53,314 nucleotides of DNA from Clostridium sp. (GTDB taxonomy: Bacteria > Bacillota > Clostridia > Clostridiales > Clostridiaceae). The stretch is taken from contig DPOH01000325.1 of NCBI GenBank assembly GCA_003539755.1, positions 1 to 53,314 of the forward strand. Reading direction: 5' to 3'. Both the position numbers and the translations under genes were made by a program. Below are positions 7,849 through 16,197 of the stretch, in pieces (position 1 is the stretch's first letter; each line of letters starts with the position of its first letter). Below the pieces are notes generated by a model. The model saw only the letters and a list, made by a program, of their open reading frames with translations, searched no databases and was not told where the DNA came from.

Positions 7849-9003
7849 TTGATAGAAGTTAATCACAGCAAAATAAAAGAGACTAATAGGAATAAAATAA
7901 TCAAATTATTATTAGAAAAGAATGAAATAACTAAATTAGATATATCCAGAAGCTTAGATATAAGCATAACTACAGTATCTACTAATATTGCAGAATTAAA
8001 AAAATTGGGAATAGTGGAAGATGTAAGGTCTTTAGAATCTACAGGTGGAAGAAAAGCAATGGCAATAAGATTGAATGAAAATTGTAAATATTCAATAGGG
8101 GTTGCATTAACACCTAAGCATATAAAAATATCTCTTATAAATCTAAAGAGTCAGGAAATTGGTAGATTAAAAGTTAAACACGGAAATAAAAATATAAATG
8201 AAATAATTGAAATAGTTAAAGATAGTATTGCAGAAATTCTTAATAGTAATAATGTTGATTATAAAACTCAGCTTTTAGGAGTAGGAATTTCAATTCCAGG
8301 AACTGTAGATTCAGAAGCTGGAATAATTAAAAACTGTTATCTGTTAAATATTAAAGAAGAACTTAATTTAAAAAATGAATTTGAATATTTAGGTATTCCT
8401 ATTTATGTTGATAATGAAGCAAATTTATCCGCATATTATGAATATTTAAATAAAAAGGATATGATAAATAATTTATTGTATGTTTCTATAACAGATGGTT
8501 TTGGTGCTGGAATAATTATTAATGGTGAAATATATAGAGGTAGCAATAATTCAGCTGGTGAAATAGGCCATACTAAAATAAATGTAGGTGGGAAAAAGTG
8601 CAAATGTGGTGGAGAGGGATGTCTTGAAGCATATGCCTCTACAGATGCATTAATAAAACAGTACAATTTAAAGTATTCTAAAGATATTAATGATATAGAA
8701 GAATTCGAAGAATTATGCGAAAAGAAAGATAGCCAAGCATTAGAAATATTAAATGAATACTTATTCATACTAGGAACAGGAATTTTAAATCTTATGCTTA
8801 TACTTGATCCAAATACTATTGTTATTGGAGGAGATATTAAAAGCTTATTGGATGAGAATATAGAATCATTAAGAGAAAATATATGTAACAATAATTTATT
8901 TGCAGACAGAGAAAAGTGTAGAATTGAAATAACTAAATTTAAAGAATCTTATCTGCTTGGAGCAGCTAGAATGGTCATAGAAGAGTTTCTTACAATAAAG
9001 TAA
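7849..9003 (+). CDS. xylR: ROK-family xylose repressor
   Basis: DNA-binding repressor of 384 aa. Residues about 14-62 form a winged helix-turn-helix (RNKIIKLLLEKNEITKLD, then SITTVSTNIAELKKLG). The rest is a ROK sugar-binding domain with GVGISIPGTVD, VDNEANLSAYYEYL and the zinc motif CKCGGEGCLEAYAS. It fits XylR, which releases DNA on binding xylose or a derivative. I placed the start at TTG 7849, since AGAGGAG (7831-7837) lies upstream at a rather long 11-base distance and no in-frame ATG precedes the HTH; a weak start would keep repressor levels low. It follows xylB by 75 bases, so it is probably autoregulated with xylB. Confidence 0.88.
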   Translation: MIEVNHSKIKETNRNKIIKLLLEKNEITKLDISRSLDISITTVSTNIAELKKLGIVEDVRSLESTGGRKAMAIRLNENCKYSIGVALTPKHIKISLINLKSQEIGRLKVKHGNKNINEIIEIVKDSIAEILNSNNVDYKTQLLGVGISIPGTVDSEAGIIKNCYLLNIKEELNLKNEFEYLGIPIYVDNEANLSAYYEYLNKKDMINNLLYVSITDGFGAGIIINGEIYRGSNNSAGEIGHTKINVGGKKCKCGGEGCLEAYASTDALIKQYNLKYSKDINDIEEFEELCEKKDSQALEILNEYLFILGTGILNLMLILDPNTIVIGGDIKSLLDENIESLRENICNNNLFADREKCRIEITKFKESYLLGAARMVIEEFLTIK

Positions 9004-9011
9004 ATAATAAT

Positions 9012-9043
9012 CTGTAATATCTAAATTAATTTAGATATTACAG
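9012..9043. promoter_or_regulatory. 32-bp perfect palindrome between xylR and the transaldolase gene
   Basis: CTGTAATATCTAAATT (9012-9027) is followed directly by its exact reverse complement (9028-9043). It could fold as a terminator stem, but no T-tract follows (TGGAATACA), so an operator for the downstream genes is an alternative. The rest of the 113-base gap is A+T-rich with an AAAAGGGG ribosome site. Confidence 0.6.
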
Positions 9044-9116
9044 TGGAATACACCAACTTAATAAAATAGTTTTTAAAAGTATATTAATATGTATAAAATG
9101 AAAAGGGGAATATAAA

Positions 9117-9767
9117 ATGAGATTTTTTTTAGACACAGCAAATGTTGAATACATCAGAGAAGCAAATGAAATGGGAGTTATTTCAGGGGTAACAACTAAC
9201 CCGTCTCTAGTAGCTAAAGAAGGTAGAGATTTTAATGAAGTAATTAAAGAAATTACAGAAATAGTAGATGGACCAATAAGTGGAGAAGTAGTAAGTGAAA
9301 AAGCTGAAGGAATGATAGAAGAAGGAAGAAAAATTTCTAAAATTCATCCTAATATGATAGTGAAAATTCCTATGACAGTAGAAGGATTAAAAGCAGTAAA
9401 GGTTCTTTCTAAGGAAGGTATAAAAACAAATGTAACTTTAATATTCTCTGCAAATCAAGCATTACTTGCAGCCAATGCAGGAGCAACATATGTAAGTCCA
9501 TTCTTAGGAAGAGTTGATGACATATCAATGATAGGAATGGATTTAGTAAGAGATATAGCAGAAATCTTTAATGTACACAGTATAGAAACACAAATTATAG
9601 CTGCAAGCGTAAGAAATCCAATACATGTAATTGAAGCAGCTAAAGCAGGAGCAGATATAGCAACAGTACCATATAACCTAGTAATGCAAATGGTAAAACA
9701 CCCATTAACAGATGCTGGTCTTGAAAAATTTAAAGCAGACTGGGAAGCTGCATTTGGCAATAAGTAA
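9117..9767 (+). CDS. tal: Transaldolase of the small TalC/FSA-like class
   Basis: A 216-aa TIM-barrel aldolase. The Schiff-base lysine is K83 in VKIPMT, and TTNPSL near 26-31 is typical. The small class contains both transaldolases and fructose-6-phosphate aldolases. E. coli FsaA has Gln59 and Tyr131 at two diagnostic positions; the equivalents here are Glu57 (SGEVVS) and Phe129 (VSPFLGR), which are the residues found in true transaldolases. I therefore favour transfer of dihydroxyacetone units between sedoheptulose 7-phosphate and glyceraldehyde 3-phosphate, consistent with its place among xylose genes. AAAGGGG precedes the ATG. Confidence 0.9.
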   Translation: MRFFLDTANVEYIREANEMGVISGVTTNPSLVAKEGRDFNEVIKEITEIVDGPISGEVVSEKAEGMIEEGRKISKIHPNMIVKIPMTVEGLKAVKVLSKEGIKTNVTLIFSANQALLAANAGATYVSPFLGRVDDISMIGMDLVRDIAEIFNVHSIETQIIAASVRNPIHVIEAAKAGADIATVPYNLVMQMVKHPLTDAGLEKFKADWEAAFGNK

Positions 9768-9787
9768 TATTTTAGAGAGGTGATATT

Positions 9788-10417
9788 ATGCAGATAAAAA
9801 AAGTTTGCAATTCAGATTTTAAGAAGTATGGAAGAGTATTAAAAAATTATGACTGTAAAGAAATAATAGAAAAGATGGGAGATACACCACTTCCAAATGA
9901 TGTTGTTTATGAACCATCAGTAAAGATGCTTGAAGATTTAAGTATTTTTAATGAATTACAAGATAGAGAATTTGGAGGGCTTCCTATTGAAATAGGATAC
10001 TGCAATGGAAATAATAATTTGCTTAATGCAGTTGAATATCATAGATCTTCAGAAATAAATATAGCAGCTACAGATTTGATTTTATTATTAGGAATTCTTC
10101 AAGATGTAGAAGATGATTTTTCATATGATACATCAAAAATTGAAGCATTCTTAGTTCCAAAAGGAACTGCTATTGAAGTATATGCTACAACACTTCATTA
10201 TGCACCATGTAATGCAGATGATAATGGATTTAGATGCGTAGTAGTTTTACCAAAGGATACAAACCTACCATTGGAAAAGGATGTTAATAAATCAGATGAA
10301 GACGCATTATTATTTGCAAAAAATAAATGGCTTATTGGTCATAAGGATACAGACTTAGGTAAACAAGGAGCATTTATTGGATTAAAGGGAGAAAATATTT
10401 ATCTTAAGAATTATTAA
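9788..10417 (+). CDS. DUF4867 family protein
   Basis: A 209-aa soluble protein that I match to DUF4867, a family of unknown function found beside L-fucose-isomerase-like genes in clostridia. Visible features are NAVEYHRSSEINIAATDLILLLG and a beta-rich centre (EAFLVPKGTAIEVYATTLHYAPC) with several His residues that suggest a cupin-like fold, perhaps metal-binding. It starts 20 bases after the transaldolase gene and 64 bases before the isomerase gene, so the three are probably co-transcribed. A mutarotase-like or accessory role in pentose use is conceivable but unproven. Confidence 0.7.
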   Translation: MQIKKVCNSDFKKYGRVLKNYDCKEIIEKMGDTPLPNDVVYEPSVKMLEDLSIFNELQDREFGGLPIEIGYCNGNNNLLNAVEYHRSSEINIAATDLILLLGILQDVEDDFSYDTSKIEAFLVPKGTAIEVYATTLHYAPCNADDNGFRCVVVLPKDTNLPLEKDVNKSDEDALLFAKNKWLIGHKDTDLGKQGAFIGLKGENIYLKNY

Positions 10418-10481
10418 TTTATATAAAAAATGATTTATAGAGAATAAAAAATTGAGTTTTGATTAGTTTGGAGGAATTAAT

Positions 10482-11960
10482 ATGAAAAATATACCAGAAA
10501 TTAAATTAGGAATAGTTGCAGTAAGCAGAGATTGCTTCCCTATGGAATTATCAGAAAGACGTAGAGCAGCAGTTGTAGAAGCTTATGAAGGAGATATTTT
10601 TGAATGTAAGACTACTATAGAAAATGAAAAAGATATGAGACAAGCTTTAAAAGAAATTAATGAAGCAGGTGTAAATGCATTAGTTGTTTATCTTGGAAAC
10701 TTTGGACCAGAAACTGCTGAAACATTACTTGCAAAAGAATTTGATGGACCAGTTATGTTTGTAGCAGCAGCAGAAGAAACACAAAATAATCTTCAAGATG
10801 GAAGAGGAGATGCTTATTGCGGAATGCTTAATGCAAGTTATAATTTAGCATTAAGAAACATTAAAGCATATATTCCTGAATATCCAGTAGGAACTGCAAG
10901 TGATATAGCAGGAATGATAAAAGAATTCATTCCAGTAGCAAAAGCTGTAATTGGGCTTAACAAATTAAAGATTATTTCATTTGGTCCAAGACCACAAGAT
11001 TTCTTAGCTTGTAATGCACCAATCAAGCAATTATACAATTTAGGTGTTGAAATTGAAGAAAATTCAGAGCTAGATTTATTTGCATCATTTAATGAACATA
11101 AAGAAGATCCAAGAATTCCTGAAGTTGTTGCTGATATGGAACAAGAATTAGGTGAAGGAAATAAGATGGCAGGTATTTTACCTAGACTTGCTCAATATGA
11201 ACTTACATTATTAGATTGGATGGAAGCTCATAAAGGTTCTAGAGAATATGTTATCTTTGCAAATAAGTGCTGGCCTGCATTCCAAACACAATTTGGACTA
11301 GTTCCATGCTATGTAAACAGCAGATTAACTGCAAGAGGAATTCCAGTATCATGTGAAGTTGATATTTATGGAGCATTAAGTGAATATATAGGAACTTGTG
11401 TAAGTGAAGATGTTGTTACATTACTTGATATTAATAACTCAGTTCCAGCTGATATGTATGATGCTGAAATTAAAGGTAAACATGGTGACTATACATTAAA
11501 AGATACATTTATGGGATTCCACTGTGGTAATACAGCTGCTTGTAAATTACAAAATCCAACTATGAAATATCAAAAGATCATGCATAGATCTCTTGAACCA
11601 GATAAGGAACCAGATATAACAAGAGGAACAATTGAAGGAGATATAGTACCAGGAGATATCACATTCTTCAGATTACAAAGTACTGCTGATGCTAAGCTTA
11701 GAGCATATGTAGCTGAAGGTGAAGTATTACCAGTTGCTACTCGTTCATTTGGATCAATTGGAGTATTTGCTATTCCTGAAATGGGAAGATTCTATAGACA
11801 CGTATTAGTAGAAAAGAATTATCCACACCATGGTGCAGTTGCATTTGGACACTTTGGAAAGAGCTTATTTAGCTTATTCAAATATCTAGGAGTAGAAGAT
11901 ATTGGATTTAACCAACCAAAAGGAATGCTATATAAGACTGAAAATCCATTTGAAAAATAA
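10482..11960 (+). CDS. L-fucose-isomerase-like protein, probable xylose isomerase (XylA-II type)
   Basis: A 492-aa member of the L-fucose/L-arabinose isomerase fold. Candidate metal ligands are Glu in SCEVDIYG, Asp in TLLDINN and His in YPHHGAVAFGH. No classical xylA is seen in the window, yet xylB and xylR are present. From memory of published work, the related C. acetobutylicum gene CAC2610, next to DUF4867 and xylulokinase genes, was predicted and tested as a non-orthologous xylose isomerase. The same neighbours here support conversion of D-xylose to D-xylulose. Isomerisation of another pentose or 6-deoxyhexose remains possible. GGAGG precedes the ATG and a terminator follows. Confidence 0.75.
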   Translation: MKNIPEIKLGIVAVSRDCFPMELSERRRAAVVEAYEGDIFECKTTIENEKDMRQALKEINEAGVNALVVYLGNFGPETAETLLAKEFDGPVMFVAAAEETQNNLQDGRGDAYCGMLNASYNLALRNIKAYIPEYPVGTASDIAGMIKEFIPVAKAVIGLNKLKIISFGPRPQDFLACNAPIKQLYNLGVEIEENSELDLFASFNEHKEDPRIPEVVADMEQELGEGNKMAGILPRLAQYELTLLDWMEAHKGSREYVIFANKCWPAFQTQFGLVPCYVNSRLTARGIPVSCEVDIYGALSEYIGTCVSEDVVTLLDINNSVPADMYDAEIKGKHGDYTLKDTFMGFHCGNTAACKLQNPTMKYQKIMHRSLEPDKEPDITRGTIEGDIVPGDITFFRLQSTADAKLRAYVAEGEVLPVATRSFGSIGVFAIPEMGRFYRHVLVEKNYPHHGAVAFGHFGKSLFSLFKYLGVEDIGFNQPKGMLYKTENPFEK

Positions 11961-11975
11961 ATAATATTATTTAAT

Positions 11976-12003
11976 GGCTCCCATGGTACAATGGGGGTCT
12001 TTG
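11976..12003 (+). terminator. Terminator after the isomerase gene
   Basis: GGCTCCCAT (11976-11984) pairs with ATGGGGGTC (11991-11999), with two G-U pairs and a 6-base loop, followed by TTTG. Confidence 0.75.
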
Positions 12004-12050
12004 TGTGTTAAAATGTTTAATAGTATAAATTGGAAGTGGAGAGAATAAAT

Positions 12051-12848
12051 ATGAGTTATAGGTTTGTATTCCCAGAAGGGAAAGACAAGGCGCTTACTTT
12101 TAGCTATGATGATGGAAACATAGCTGATAAAAGATTAGTTAGTATTTTTAATAAATATGGGTTAAAAGCAACTTTTCATTTAAATTCAGCTATACTTGAT
12201 GGAGAGAATTTTATTAAAAAGAAAGAAATAAAGGAATTATATAAGGGACATGAAATAGCTGGGCATGGAGCACATCATGAGTTTATGAATGATTTGCATA
12301 ATGAAGCTGTAGTCCGTGAAATAATTGAAGATAGACGAATATTAGAAAATTATAACGATAGCATAGTTGTTGGATATTCTTATCCATATGGACAATACAA
12401 TGAATCATTAATTAATAAGTTAAAGGTTCTAGGAATTCAGTATTCAAGAACTGTAAATTCAACAAGGAATTTCTTTATTCCAGGAGATTTTATGCAATGG
12501 AATCCAACATGTCATCATAATGATGTAACTGATGAAATGATTGATGATTTCTTTAATCCACCATCATATAGAGAACTATCTTTATTTTATATATGGGGGC
12601 ATAGTTTTGAATTTGATAGGGAAAATACATGGGATAGATTTGAGCAGATATGTGATAGGCTTCATGGAAAAAATGATGTATGGTATACTACAAATTTTGA
12701 ATTTAAAGAGTATTTTTCTGCAATTAGAAGTGTAGTAACTAATGTTGATAATACTAAAATTTATAATCCAACAGGTCAGGTTATTTGGTTAATTAATAAT
12801 AATGAACTTATTAGACTATTACCAGGCCAGACTATGTTAGTAAAATAA
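12051..12848 (+). CDS. Polysaccharide deacetylase (NodB-fold, CE4) without signal peptide
   Basis: A 265-aa metal-dependent deacetylase. Motif 1 is FSYDDG (usually TFDDG), motif 2 is GHGAHHEF (H..H metal ligands) and motif 3 is YSYPYGQYNE. No signal peptide or membrane anchor is seen, so it should act in the cytoplasm. Its place between the xylose genes and the oligosaccharide transporter suggests removal of acetyl groups from imported xylo-oligosaccharides, but this is inferred from position. I chose ATG 12051, preceded by GGAGAG seven bases away, rather than an in-frame TTG at 12030 which lacks a ribosome site. A long-loop terminator follows. Confidence 0.8.
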   Translation: MSYRFVFPEGKDKALTFSYDDGNIADKRLVSIFNKYGLKATFHLNSAILDGENFIKKKEIKELYKGHEIAGHGAHHEFMNDLHNEAVVREIIEDRRILENYNDSIVVGYSYPYGQYNESLINKLKVLGIQYSRTVNSTRNFFIPGDFMQWNPTCHHNDVTDEMIDDFFNPPSYRELSLFYIWGHSFEFDRENTWDRFEQICDRLHGKNDVWYTTNFEFKEYFSAIRSVVTNVDNTKIYNPTGQVIWLINNNELIRLLPGQTMLVK

Positions 12849-12861
12849 AATATTTAATTCT

Positions 12862-12929
12862 AAAAGAGAATTCATAAGGACTAAGTATTGTTTAATTAAA
12901 AACTATTGAGACTTTGAATTCTCTTTTTT
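12862..12929 (+). terminator. Long-loop terminator after the deacetylase gene
   Basis: AAAAGAGAATTC (12862-12873) pairs perfectly with GAATTCTCTTTT (12916-12927), ending in a run of six T. The 42-base loop has further weak pairing. Confidence 0.7.
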
Positions 12930-13010
12930 GATGAAACTTTTAATTTTATATGTAAAGATTAACGCTTAATATTAAACAAAACCAGATAAATGTAAACTTA
13001 TACATAATAT

Positions 13011-13083
13011 ATAATTTGTGGTATTTTTTATATAATTTATATGGTTGTTAGAAGATATAAAGATGATAAAATTATTATTGTAA
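13011..13083 (+). repeat. Leader repeat, copy A (before the binding-protein gene)
   Basis: 13011-13049 matches 14984-15022 at 36 of 39 positions, and 13062-13075 is identical to 15036-15049. Both copies lie a similar distance before a cre-like box and a transporter gene. Together with the cre-like box it fills the gap from 12849 to 13149, which holds no gene. The shared stretch could be a binding site for a transporter-specific regulator or a relic of duplication. Confidence 0.7.
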
Positions 13084-13117
13084 ACAAAAATTAACAAAAG
13101 AGATAAAATATAACTTT

Positions 13118-13131
13118 TGTAAACGAAAACA
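13118..13131. promoter_or_regulatory. cre-like box before the binding-protein gene
   Basis: TGTAAACGAAAACA matches the CcpA consensus TGWAANCGNTNWCA at all but one fixed position. It lies 19 bases before the start codon, where CcpA would act as a roadblock. An identical 14-mer occurs at 15108-15121. Catabolite repression of a xylan transporter is expected in this group. Confidence 0.6.
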
Positions 13132-13149
13132 TTTGTAGGGGGAGTTTTT

Positions 13150-14844
13150 ATGAATAAAAGAAAGTTACTATCATTATTTCTTTCTGGAATGCTAGCAACA
13201 ACTTGCTTAGTTGGATGTGGAAGTACTTCAGGAAGTAGTGGAAGCTCATCATCAAGTGGATCAACTGATTCTGATGGGTACAAGCATTTTACAGCGTTTT
13301 TTGCAACTGCTGGTAAGGAAATACCTGATAATAATAGGGTAAAGAATTTAATAGCTGAAAAAACAGGAGTTAAAGTTGATGAAACTTGGTTAACTGGACA
13401 AACTCCAAAAGAAAGAATAGGAGTAATGGTAGCTGGTGGTGATTATCCAGATTTCATAGATGGTGGGGATGGAACACAGAGCTTAGTTGATGCAGGAGCA
13501 CTTATTGCGTTAGATGAATATATCGAAAGCGGTAAATATCCTAATATCACAAATTACTTTACAAAAGGTGAATGGGCTCGTTGTAAGCAGCCAGATGGAC
13601 ATATCTATTACATTCCTCAATTTAGTAAAGTTCAAGGAAAAGTAACAGATACTACTCAAGGTGGAGAAGCATTCTGGATTCAAAAAGCTGTACTTGAATG
13701 GGCAAATTATCCAAAGATTACAACATTAGATGAATATTTTGATTTGATAGAAAGATATAAAGAAGCAAATCCAACAATTGATGGAAAACCAACAATAGGA
13801 TTTGAAATATTAAGCTATGATACTAAGTACTTCTGTTTGGAAAATCCACCTCAATTCTTGGCTGGATATCCTAATGATGGTAAAGCTGTAATAGATAAGA
13901 CTACTCATGAAGCTAAACTTTATGAAACATTACCAGAAGCAAAACAATACTATAAGAAACTTGGAGAAGAATATAAAAAAGGAATTATAGATCCCGAAAC
14001 ATTTACAGCAAACTATGACCAATATATTTCTAAGTTATCTACTGGTTCTGTACTTGGTATGATAGACCAAAAATGGCAATTTGATAATGCTACAAATGCA
14101 TTAGTACAAGAACATAAAGATGATAAGACTTGGGTTCCACTTCCATTAGTTATAGATCCAAGTGTTAAACCTCATTATAGAACTAAACCAGATTTCAATG
14201 GTGGTGCTGGACTTGCTATAACAACAAGCTGTAAAGATGTAGAAGGTGCATTAAAGTTCATTAATGACTTATTATCACCTGAAGTAGTCGCTTTAAGAGC
14301 ATGGGGAGAAAAAGATGTAGATTATAAAGTTGATGAAAATGGAGTATTCTACAGAACTGAAGAACAAAGAGCAAATGCTAAAGACCAAGACTGGGCTCAA
14401 CAAAACTTATGTGGATATGGATACTTCCCTAACTTCAAAGGAATGCAAGCAGATGGTAAAAACACTATGTCACCAGCTGAACAACCAGGAGAATTCCGTG
14501 CAACATTAACAGATACAGATAAGAAGATATTAGATGCTTATGGATATCAAACATTTGCAGATTTCATGAATGATCCTTCAGATGAAGAAAATGAACCTTG
14601 GTATCCAATCTGGTCATATGTTAACAACTTAACTTCAGATTCACCTGCTAAAATAGCATATACAAAGATGGATGATATCAAGAAACAATGGCTTCCAAAA
14701 GTTATAATGACAGATCCATCAAGTTTTGAAGAAACTTGGGATGAATATACAAAAACATTAACTACTCAAGCAGATTCTAAGGCATACTTAGATGCTTTAA
14801 CAAAAGAAGTTGAAAGAAGAATTAAAGAATTCTCAGATAAATAA
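13150..14844 (+). CDS. ABC transporter substrate-binding lipoprotein (LipO/family 1 type)
   Basis: A 564-aa extracellular sugar-binding protein. A positively charged N-terminus and hydrophobic core lead to a lipobox LVGC, with Cys23 as the lipidated residue, followed by a Gly/Ser linker to about residue 43. The mature part resembles family 1 solute-binding proteins of the large LipO class that partner with LplB/YtcP permeases. With the GH8, GH43 and GH10 genes downstream, xylo-oligosaccharides are the likely ligand. A terminator separates it from the permease genes, which allows much higher expression of the binding protein. AGGGGGAG precedes the ATG. Confidence 0.9.
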   Translation: MNKRKLLSLFLSGMLATTCLVGCGSTSGSSGSSSSSGSTDSDGYKHFTAFFATAGKEIPDNNRVKNLIAEKTGVKVDETWLTGQTPKERIGVMVAGGDYPDFIDGGDGTQSLVDAGALIALDEYIESGKYPNITNYFTKGEWARCKQPDGHIYYIPQFSKVQGKVTDTTQGGEAFWIQKAVLEWANYPKITTLDEYFDLIERYKEANPTIDGKPTIGFEILSYDTKYFCLENPPQFLAGYPNDGKAVIDKTTHEAKLYETLPEAKQYYKKLGEEYKKGIIDPETFTANYDQYISKLSTGSVLGMIDQKWQFDNATNALVQEHKDDKTWVPLPLVIDPSVKPHYRTKPDFNGGAGLAITTSCKDVEGALKFINDLLSPEVVALRAWGEKDVDYKVDENGVFYRTEEQRANAKDQDWAQQNLCGYGYFPNFKGMQADGKNTMSPAEQPGEFRATLTDTDKKILDAYGYQTFADFMNDPSDEENEPWYPIWSYVNNLTSDSPAKIAYTKMDDIKKQWLPKVIMTDPSSFEETWDEYTKTLTTQADSKAYLDALTKEVERRIKEFSDK

Positions 14845-14871
14845 TAATTATTATATCAATAAAAGAATTAG

Positions 14872-14907
14872 AAAACTGGCTTTCATATAAATTGAAGCCA
14901 GTTTTTT
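14872..14907 (+). terminator. Terminator between binding-protein and permease genes
   Basis: AAAACTGGCTT (14872-14882) pairs with AAGCCAGTTTT (14895-14905) and ends in six T. It would stop most transcripts after the binding-protein gene. Confidence 0.9.
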
Positions 14908-14983
14908 AATGTATTATATTTTTTATTTATTGGTTATACAGAAAACGAATACACGGTGATGAAATGAGTGTTAGAACTATAGT

Positions 14984-15056
14984 ATAATTTATGGTATTTT
15001 TTATATAGTTTGTATGGTTGTTGCTAAAAAATCATGATGATAAAATTATATTGTAA
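14984..15056 (+). repeat. Leader repeat, copy B (before the permease genes)
   Basis: Partner of the repeat at 13011-13083 (36 of 39 positions identical at the 5' end, then an identical 14-mer). It begins inside TATAAT (14983-14988) after the terminator at 14872-14907, so the permease genes probably have their own promoter. The remainder of 14845-15216 holds no gene; 15060-15105 and 15140-15195 show nothing I can assign. Confidence 0.7.
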
Positions 15057-15107
15057 GGGGGTACATTGGGGATTGTGCATTGATTATATACATAGTCACA
15101 TAACAAA

Positions 15108-15121
15108 TGTAAACGAAAACA
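15108..15121. promoter_or_regulatory. cre-like box before the permease genes
   Basis: TGTAAACGAAAACA, identical over 14 bases to the box at 13118-13131, lies about 95 bases before the permease start. One mismatch to the CcpA consensus. Confidence 0.55.
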
Positions 15122-15216
15122 GTATGAGGAGGTTAGGTTAAATATTAAAAATTTAATATATCTATTTAGTTTTAAATTATAATATAAAAATTTTAAATTA
15201 GAAAGGAAGTATTAAT

Positions 15217-16182
15217 ATGGAGGGAAACTTACAAACAAAAGTAACAAATCTAAATGTAAATGTAAATCAAAAGAAAAGTTTTCTTGAAAGGGCCAAAAAA
15301 CAAAAGAGTTTAATATTTATGTCTATCCCATTTGTAATTTATGTAATAATATTTTGCTATGCTCCATTAGTTGGATGGTTAATGGCATTTCAAAAATTTA
15401 ATCCGGCCAAGAGCTTGTTTGATCAAACATGGGTTGGGTTATATCAATTCAAATTTTTATTTTCTGATGATAACTTTTTAAAGATCTTAAGAAATACATT
15501 ATGTATGAGTATAATTAATTTAACTTTAAGTTTTGTGTGTTCAATATTATTCGCATTATTATTAAATGAAGTTAAAAATGTATTATTTAAAAAATTTACT
15601 CAAACAGTATCGTATTTACCACATTTTCTTTCTTGGATTATTGTAACTGGAATAGTTTCAGAAGTTCTTTCACCTTCAACAGGTATTATTAATGAATTAT
15701 TACAAAAATTTCACCTTATAAGCCAACCAATTAATTTCTTTGCACAGACTAAGTATTTCTGGGGAATTGTAGGTCTTACAAATGTATGGAAAGAAGTTGG
15801 ATGGGGAAGTATTATATATCTAGCTTCTATAACTGCAATAAATCCAGATTTATATGAAGCAGCAGAAATTGATGGTGCAGGAAGAATTCAAAAAATACTT
15901 CATGTAACATTACCAGGAATTAAATCTACAATATGTATTTTATTAATTATGAATGTAGGTAATATATTAAATGCCGGATTTGAAATTCAATATTTATTAG
16001 GAAACGGATTAGTACAAGAAGTATCTCAGACAATTGATATTTTTGTATTGAAATATGGTATTGGATTAAATAACTATTCATTAGCAACAGCTGCAGGTAT
16101 ATTTAAGAGTATAGTAAGTGTAGCTCTTATATTTATAGCTAATAAGATAGCAAAAGCTGCAGGTGAAGAAAGATTATTCTAA
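15217..16182 (+). CDS. ABC sugar transporter permease, LplB type
   Basis: An integral membrane permease of 321 aa with six predicted membrane segments. The first spans about residues 30-55 after a charged N-terminus. The EAA loop that contacts the ATPase reads EAAEIDGAGRIQKILHVTLPG near 223-243. It pairs with the next gene, which starts 16 bases after this stop, to form the translocation channel for the binding protein upstream. AAAGGAAG supports the start. No ATPase gene is found in the locus, so a shared MsmK-type ATPase encoded elsewhere must energise it. Confidence 0.93.
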   Translation: MEGNLQTKVTNLNVNVNQKKSFLERAKKQKSLIFMSIPFVIYVIIFCYAPLVGWLMAFQKFNPAKSLFDQTWVGLYQFKFLFSDDNFLKILRNTLCMSIINLTLSFVCSILFALLLNEVKNVLFKKFTQTVSYLPHFLSWIIVTGIVSEVLSPSTGIINELLQKFHLISQPINFFAQTKYFWGIVGLTNVWKEVGWGSIIYLASITAINPDLYEAAEIDGAGRIQKILHVTLPGIKSTICILLIMNVGNILNAGFEIQYLLGNGLVQEVSQTIDIFVLKYGIGLNNYSLATAAGIFKSIVSVALIFIANKIAKAAGEERLF

Positions 16183-16197
16183 GGGAGGGAACATTGT

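Noticed and set aside
8436..8891. Minus-strand ORF of 151 codons inside xylR
   Set aside because: Antisense shadow of a well-supported ROK gene; low-complexity composition typical of such shadows in A+T-rich DNA.
12972..13283. Minus-strand ORF of 103 codons across the binding-protein gene start
   Set aside because: It overlaps the signal peptide and Ser-rich linker of a clear gene in antisense, and has no ribosome site or recognisable family.
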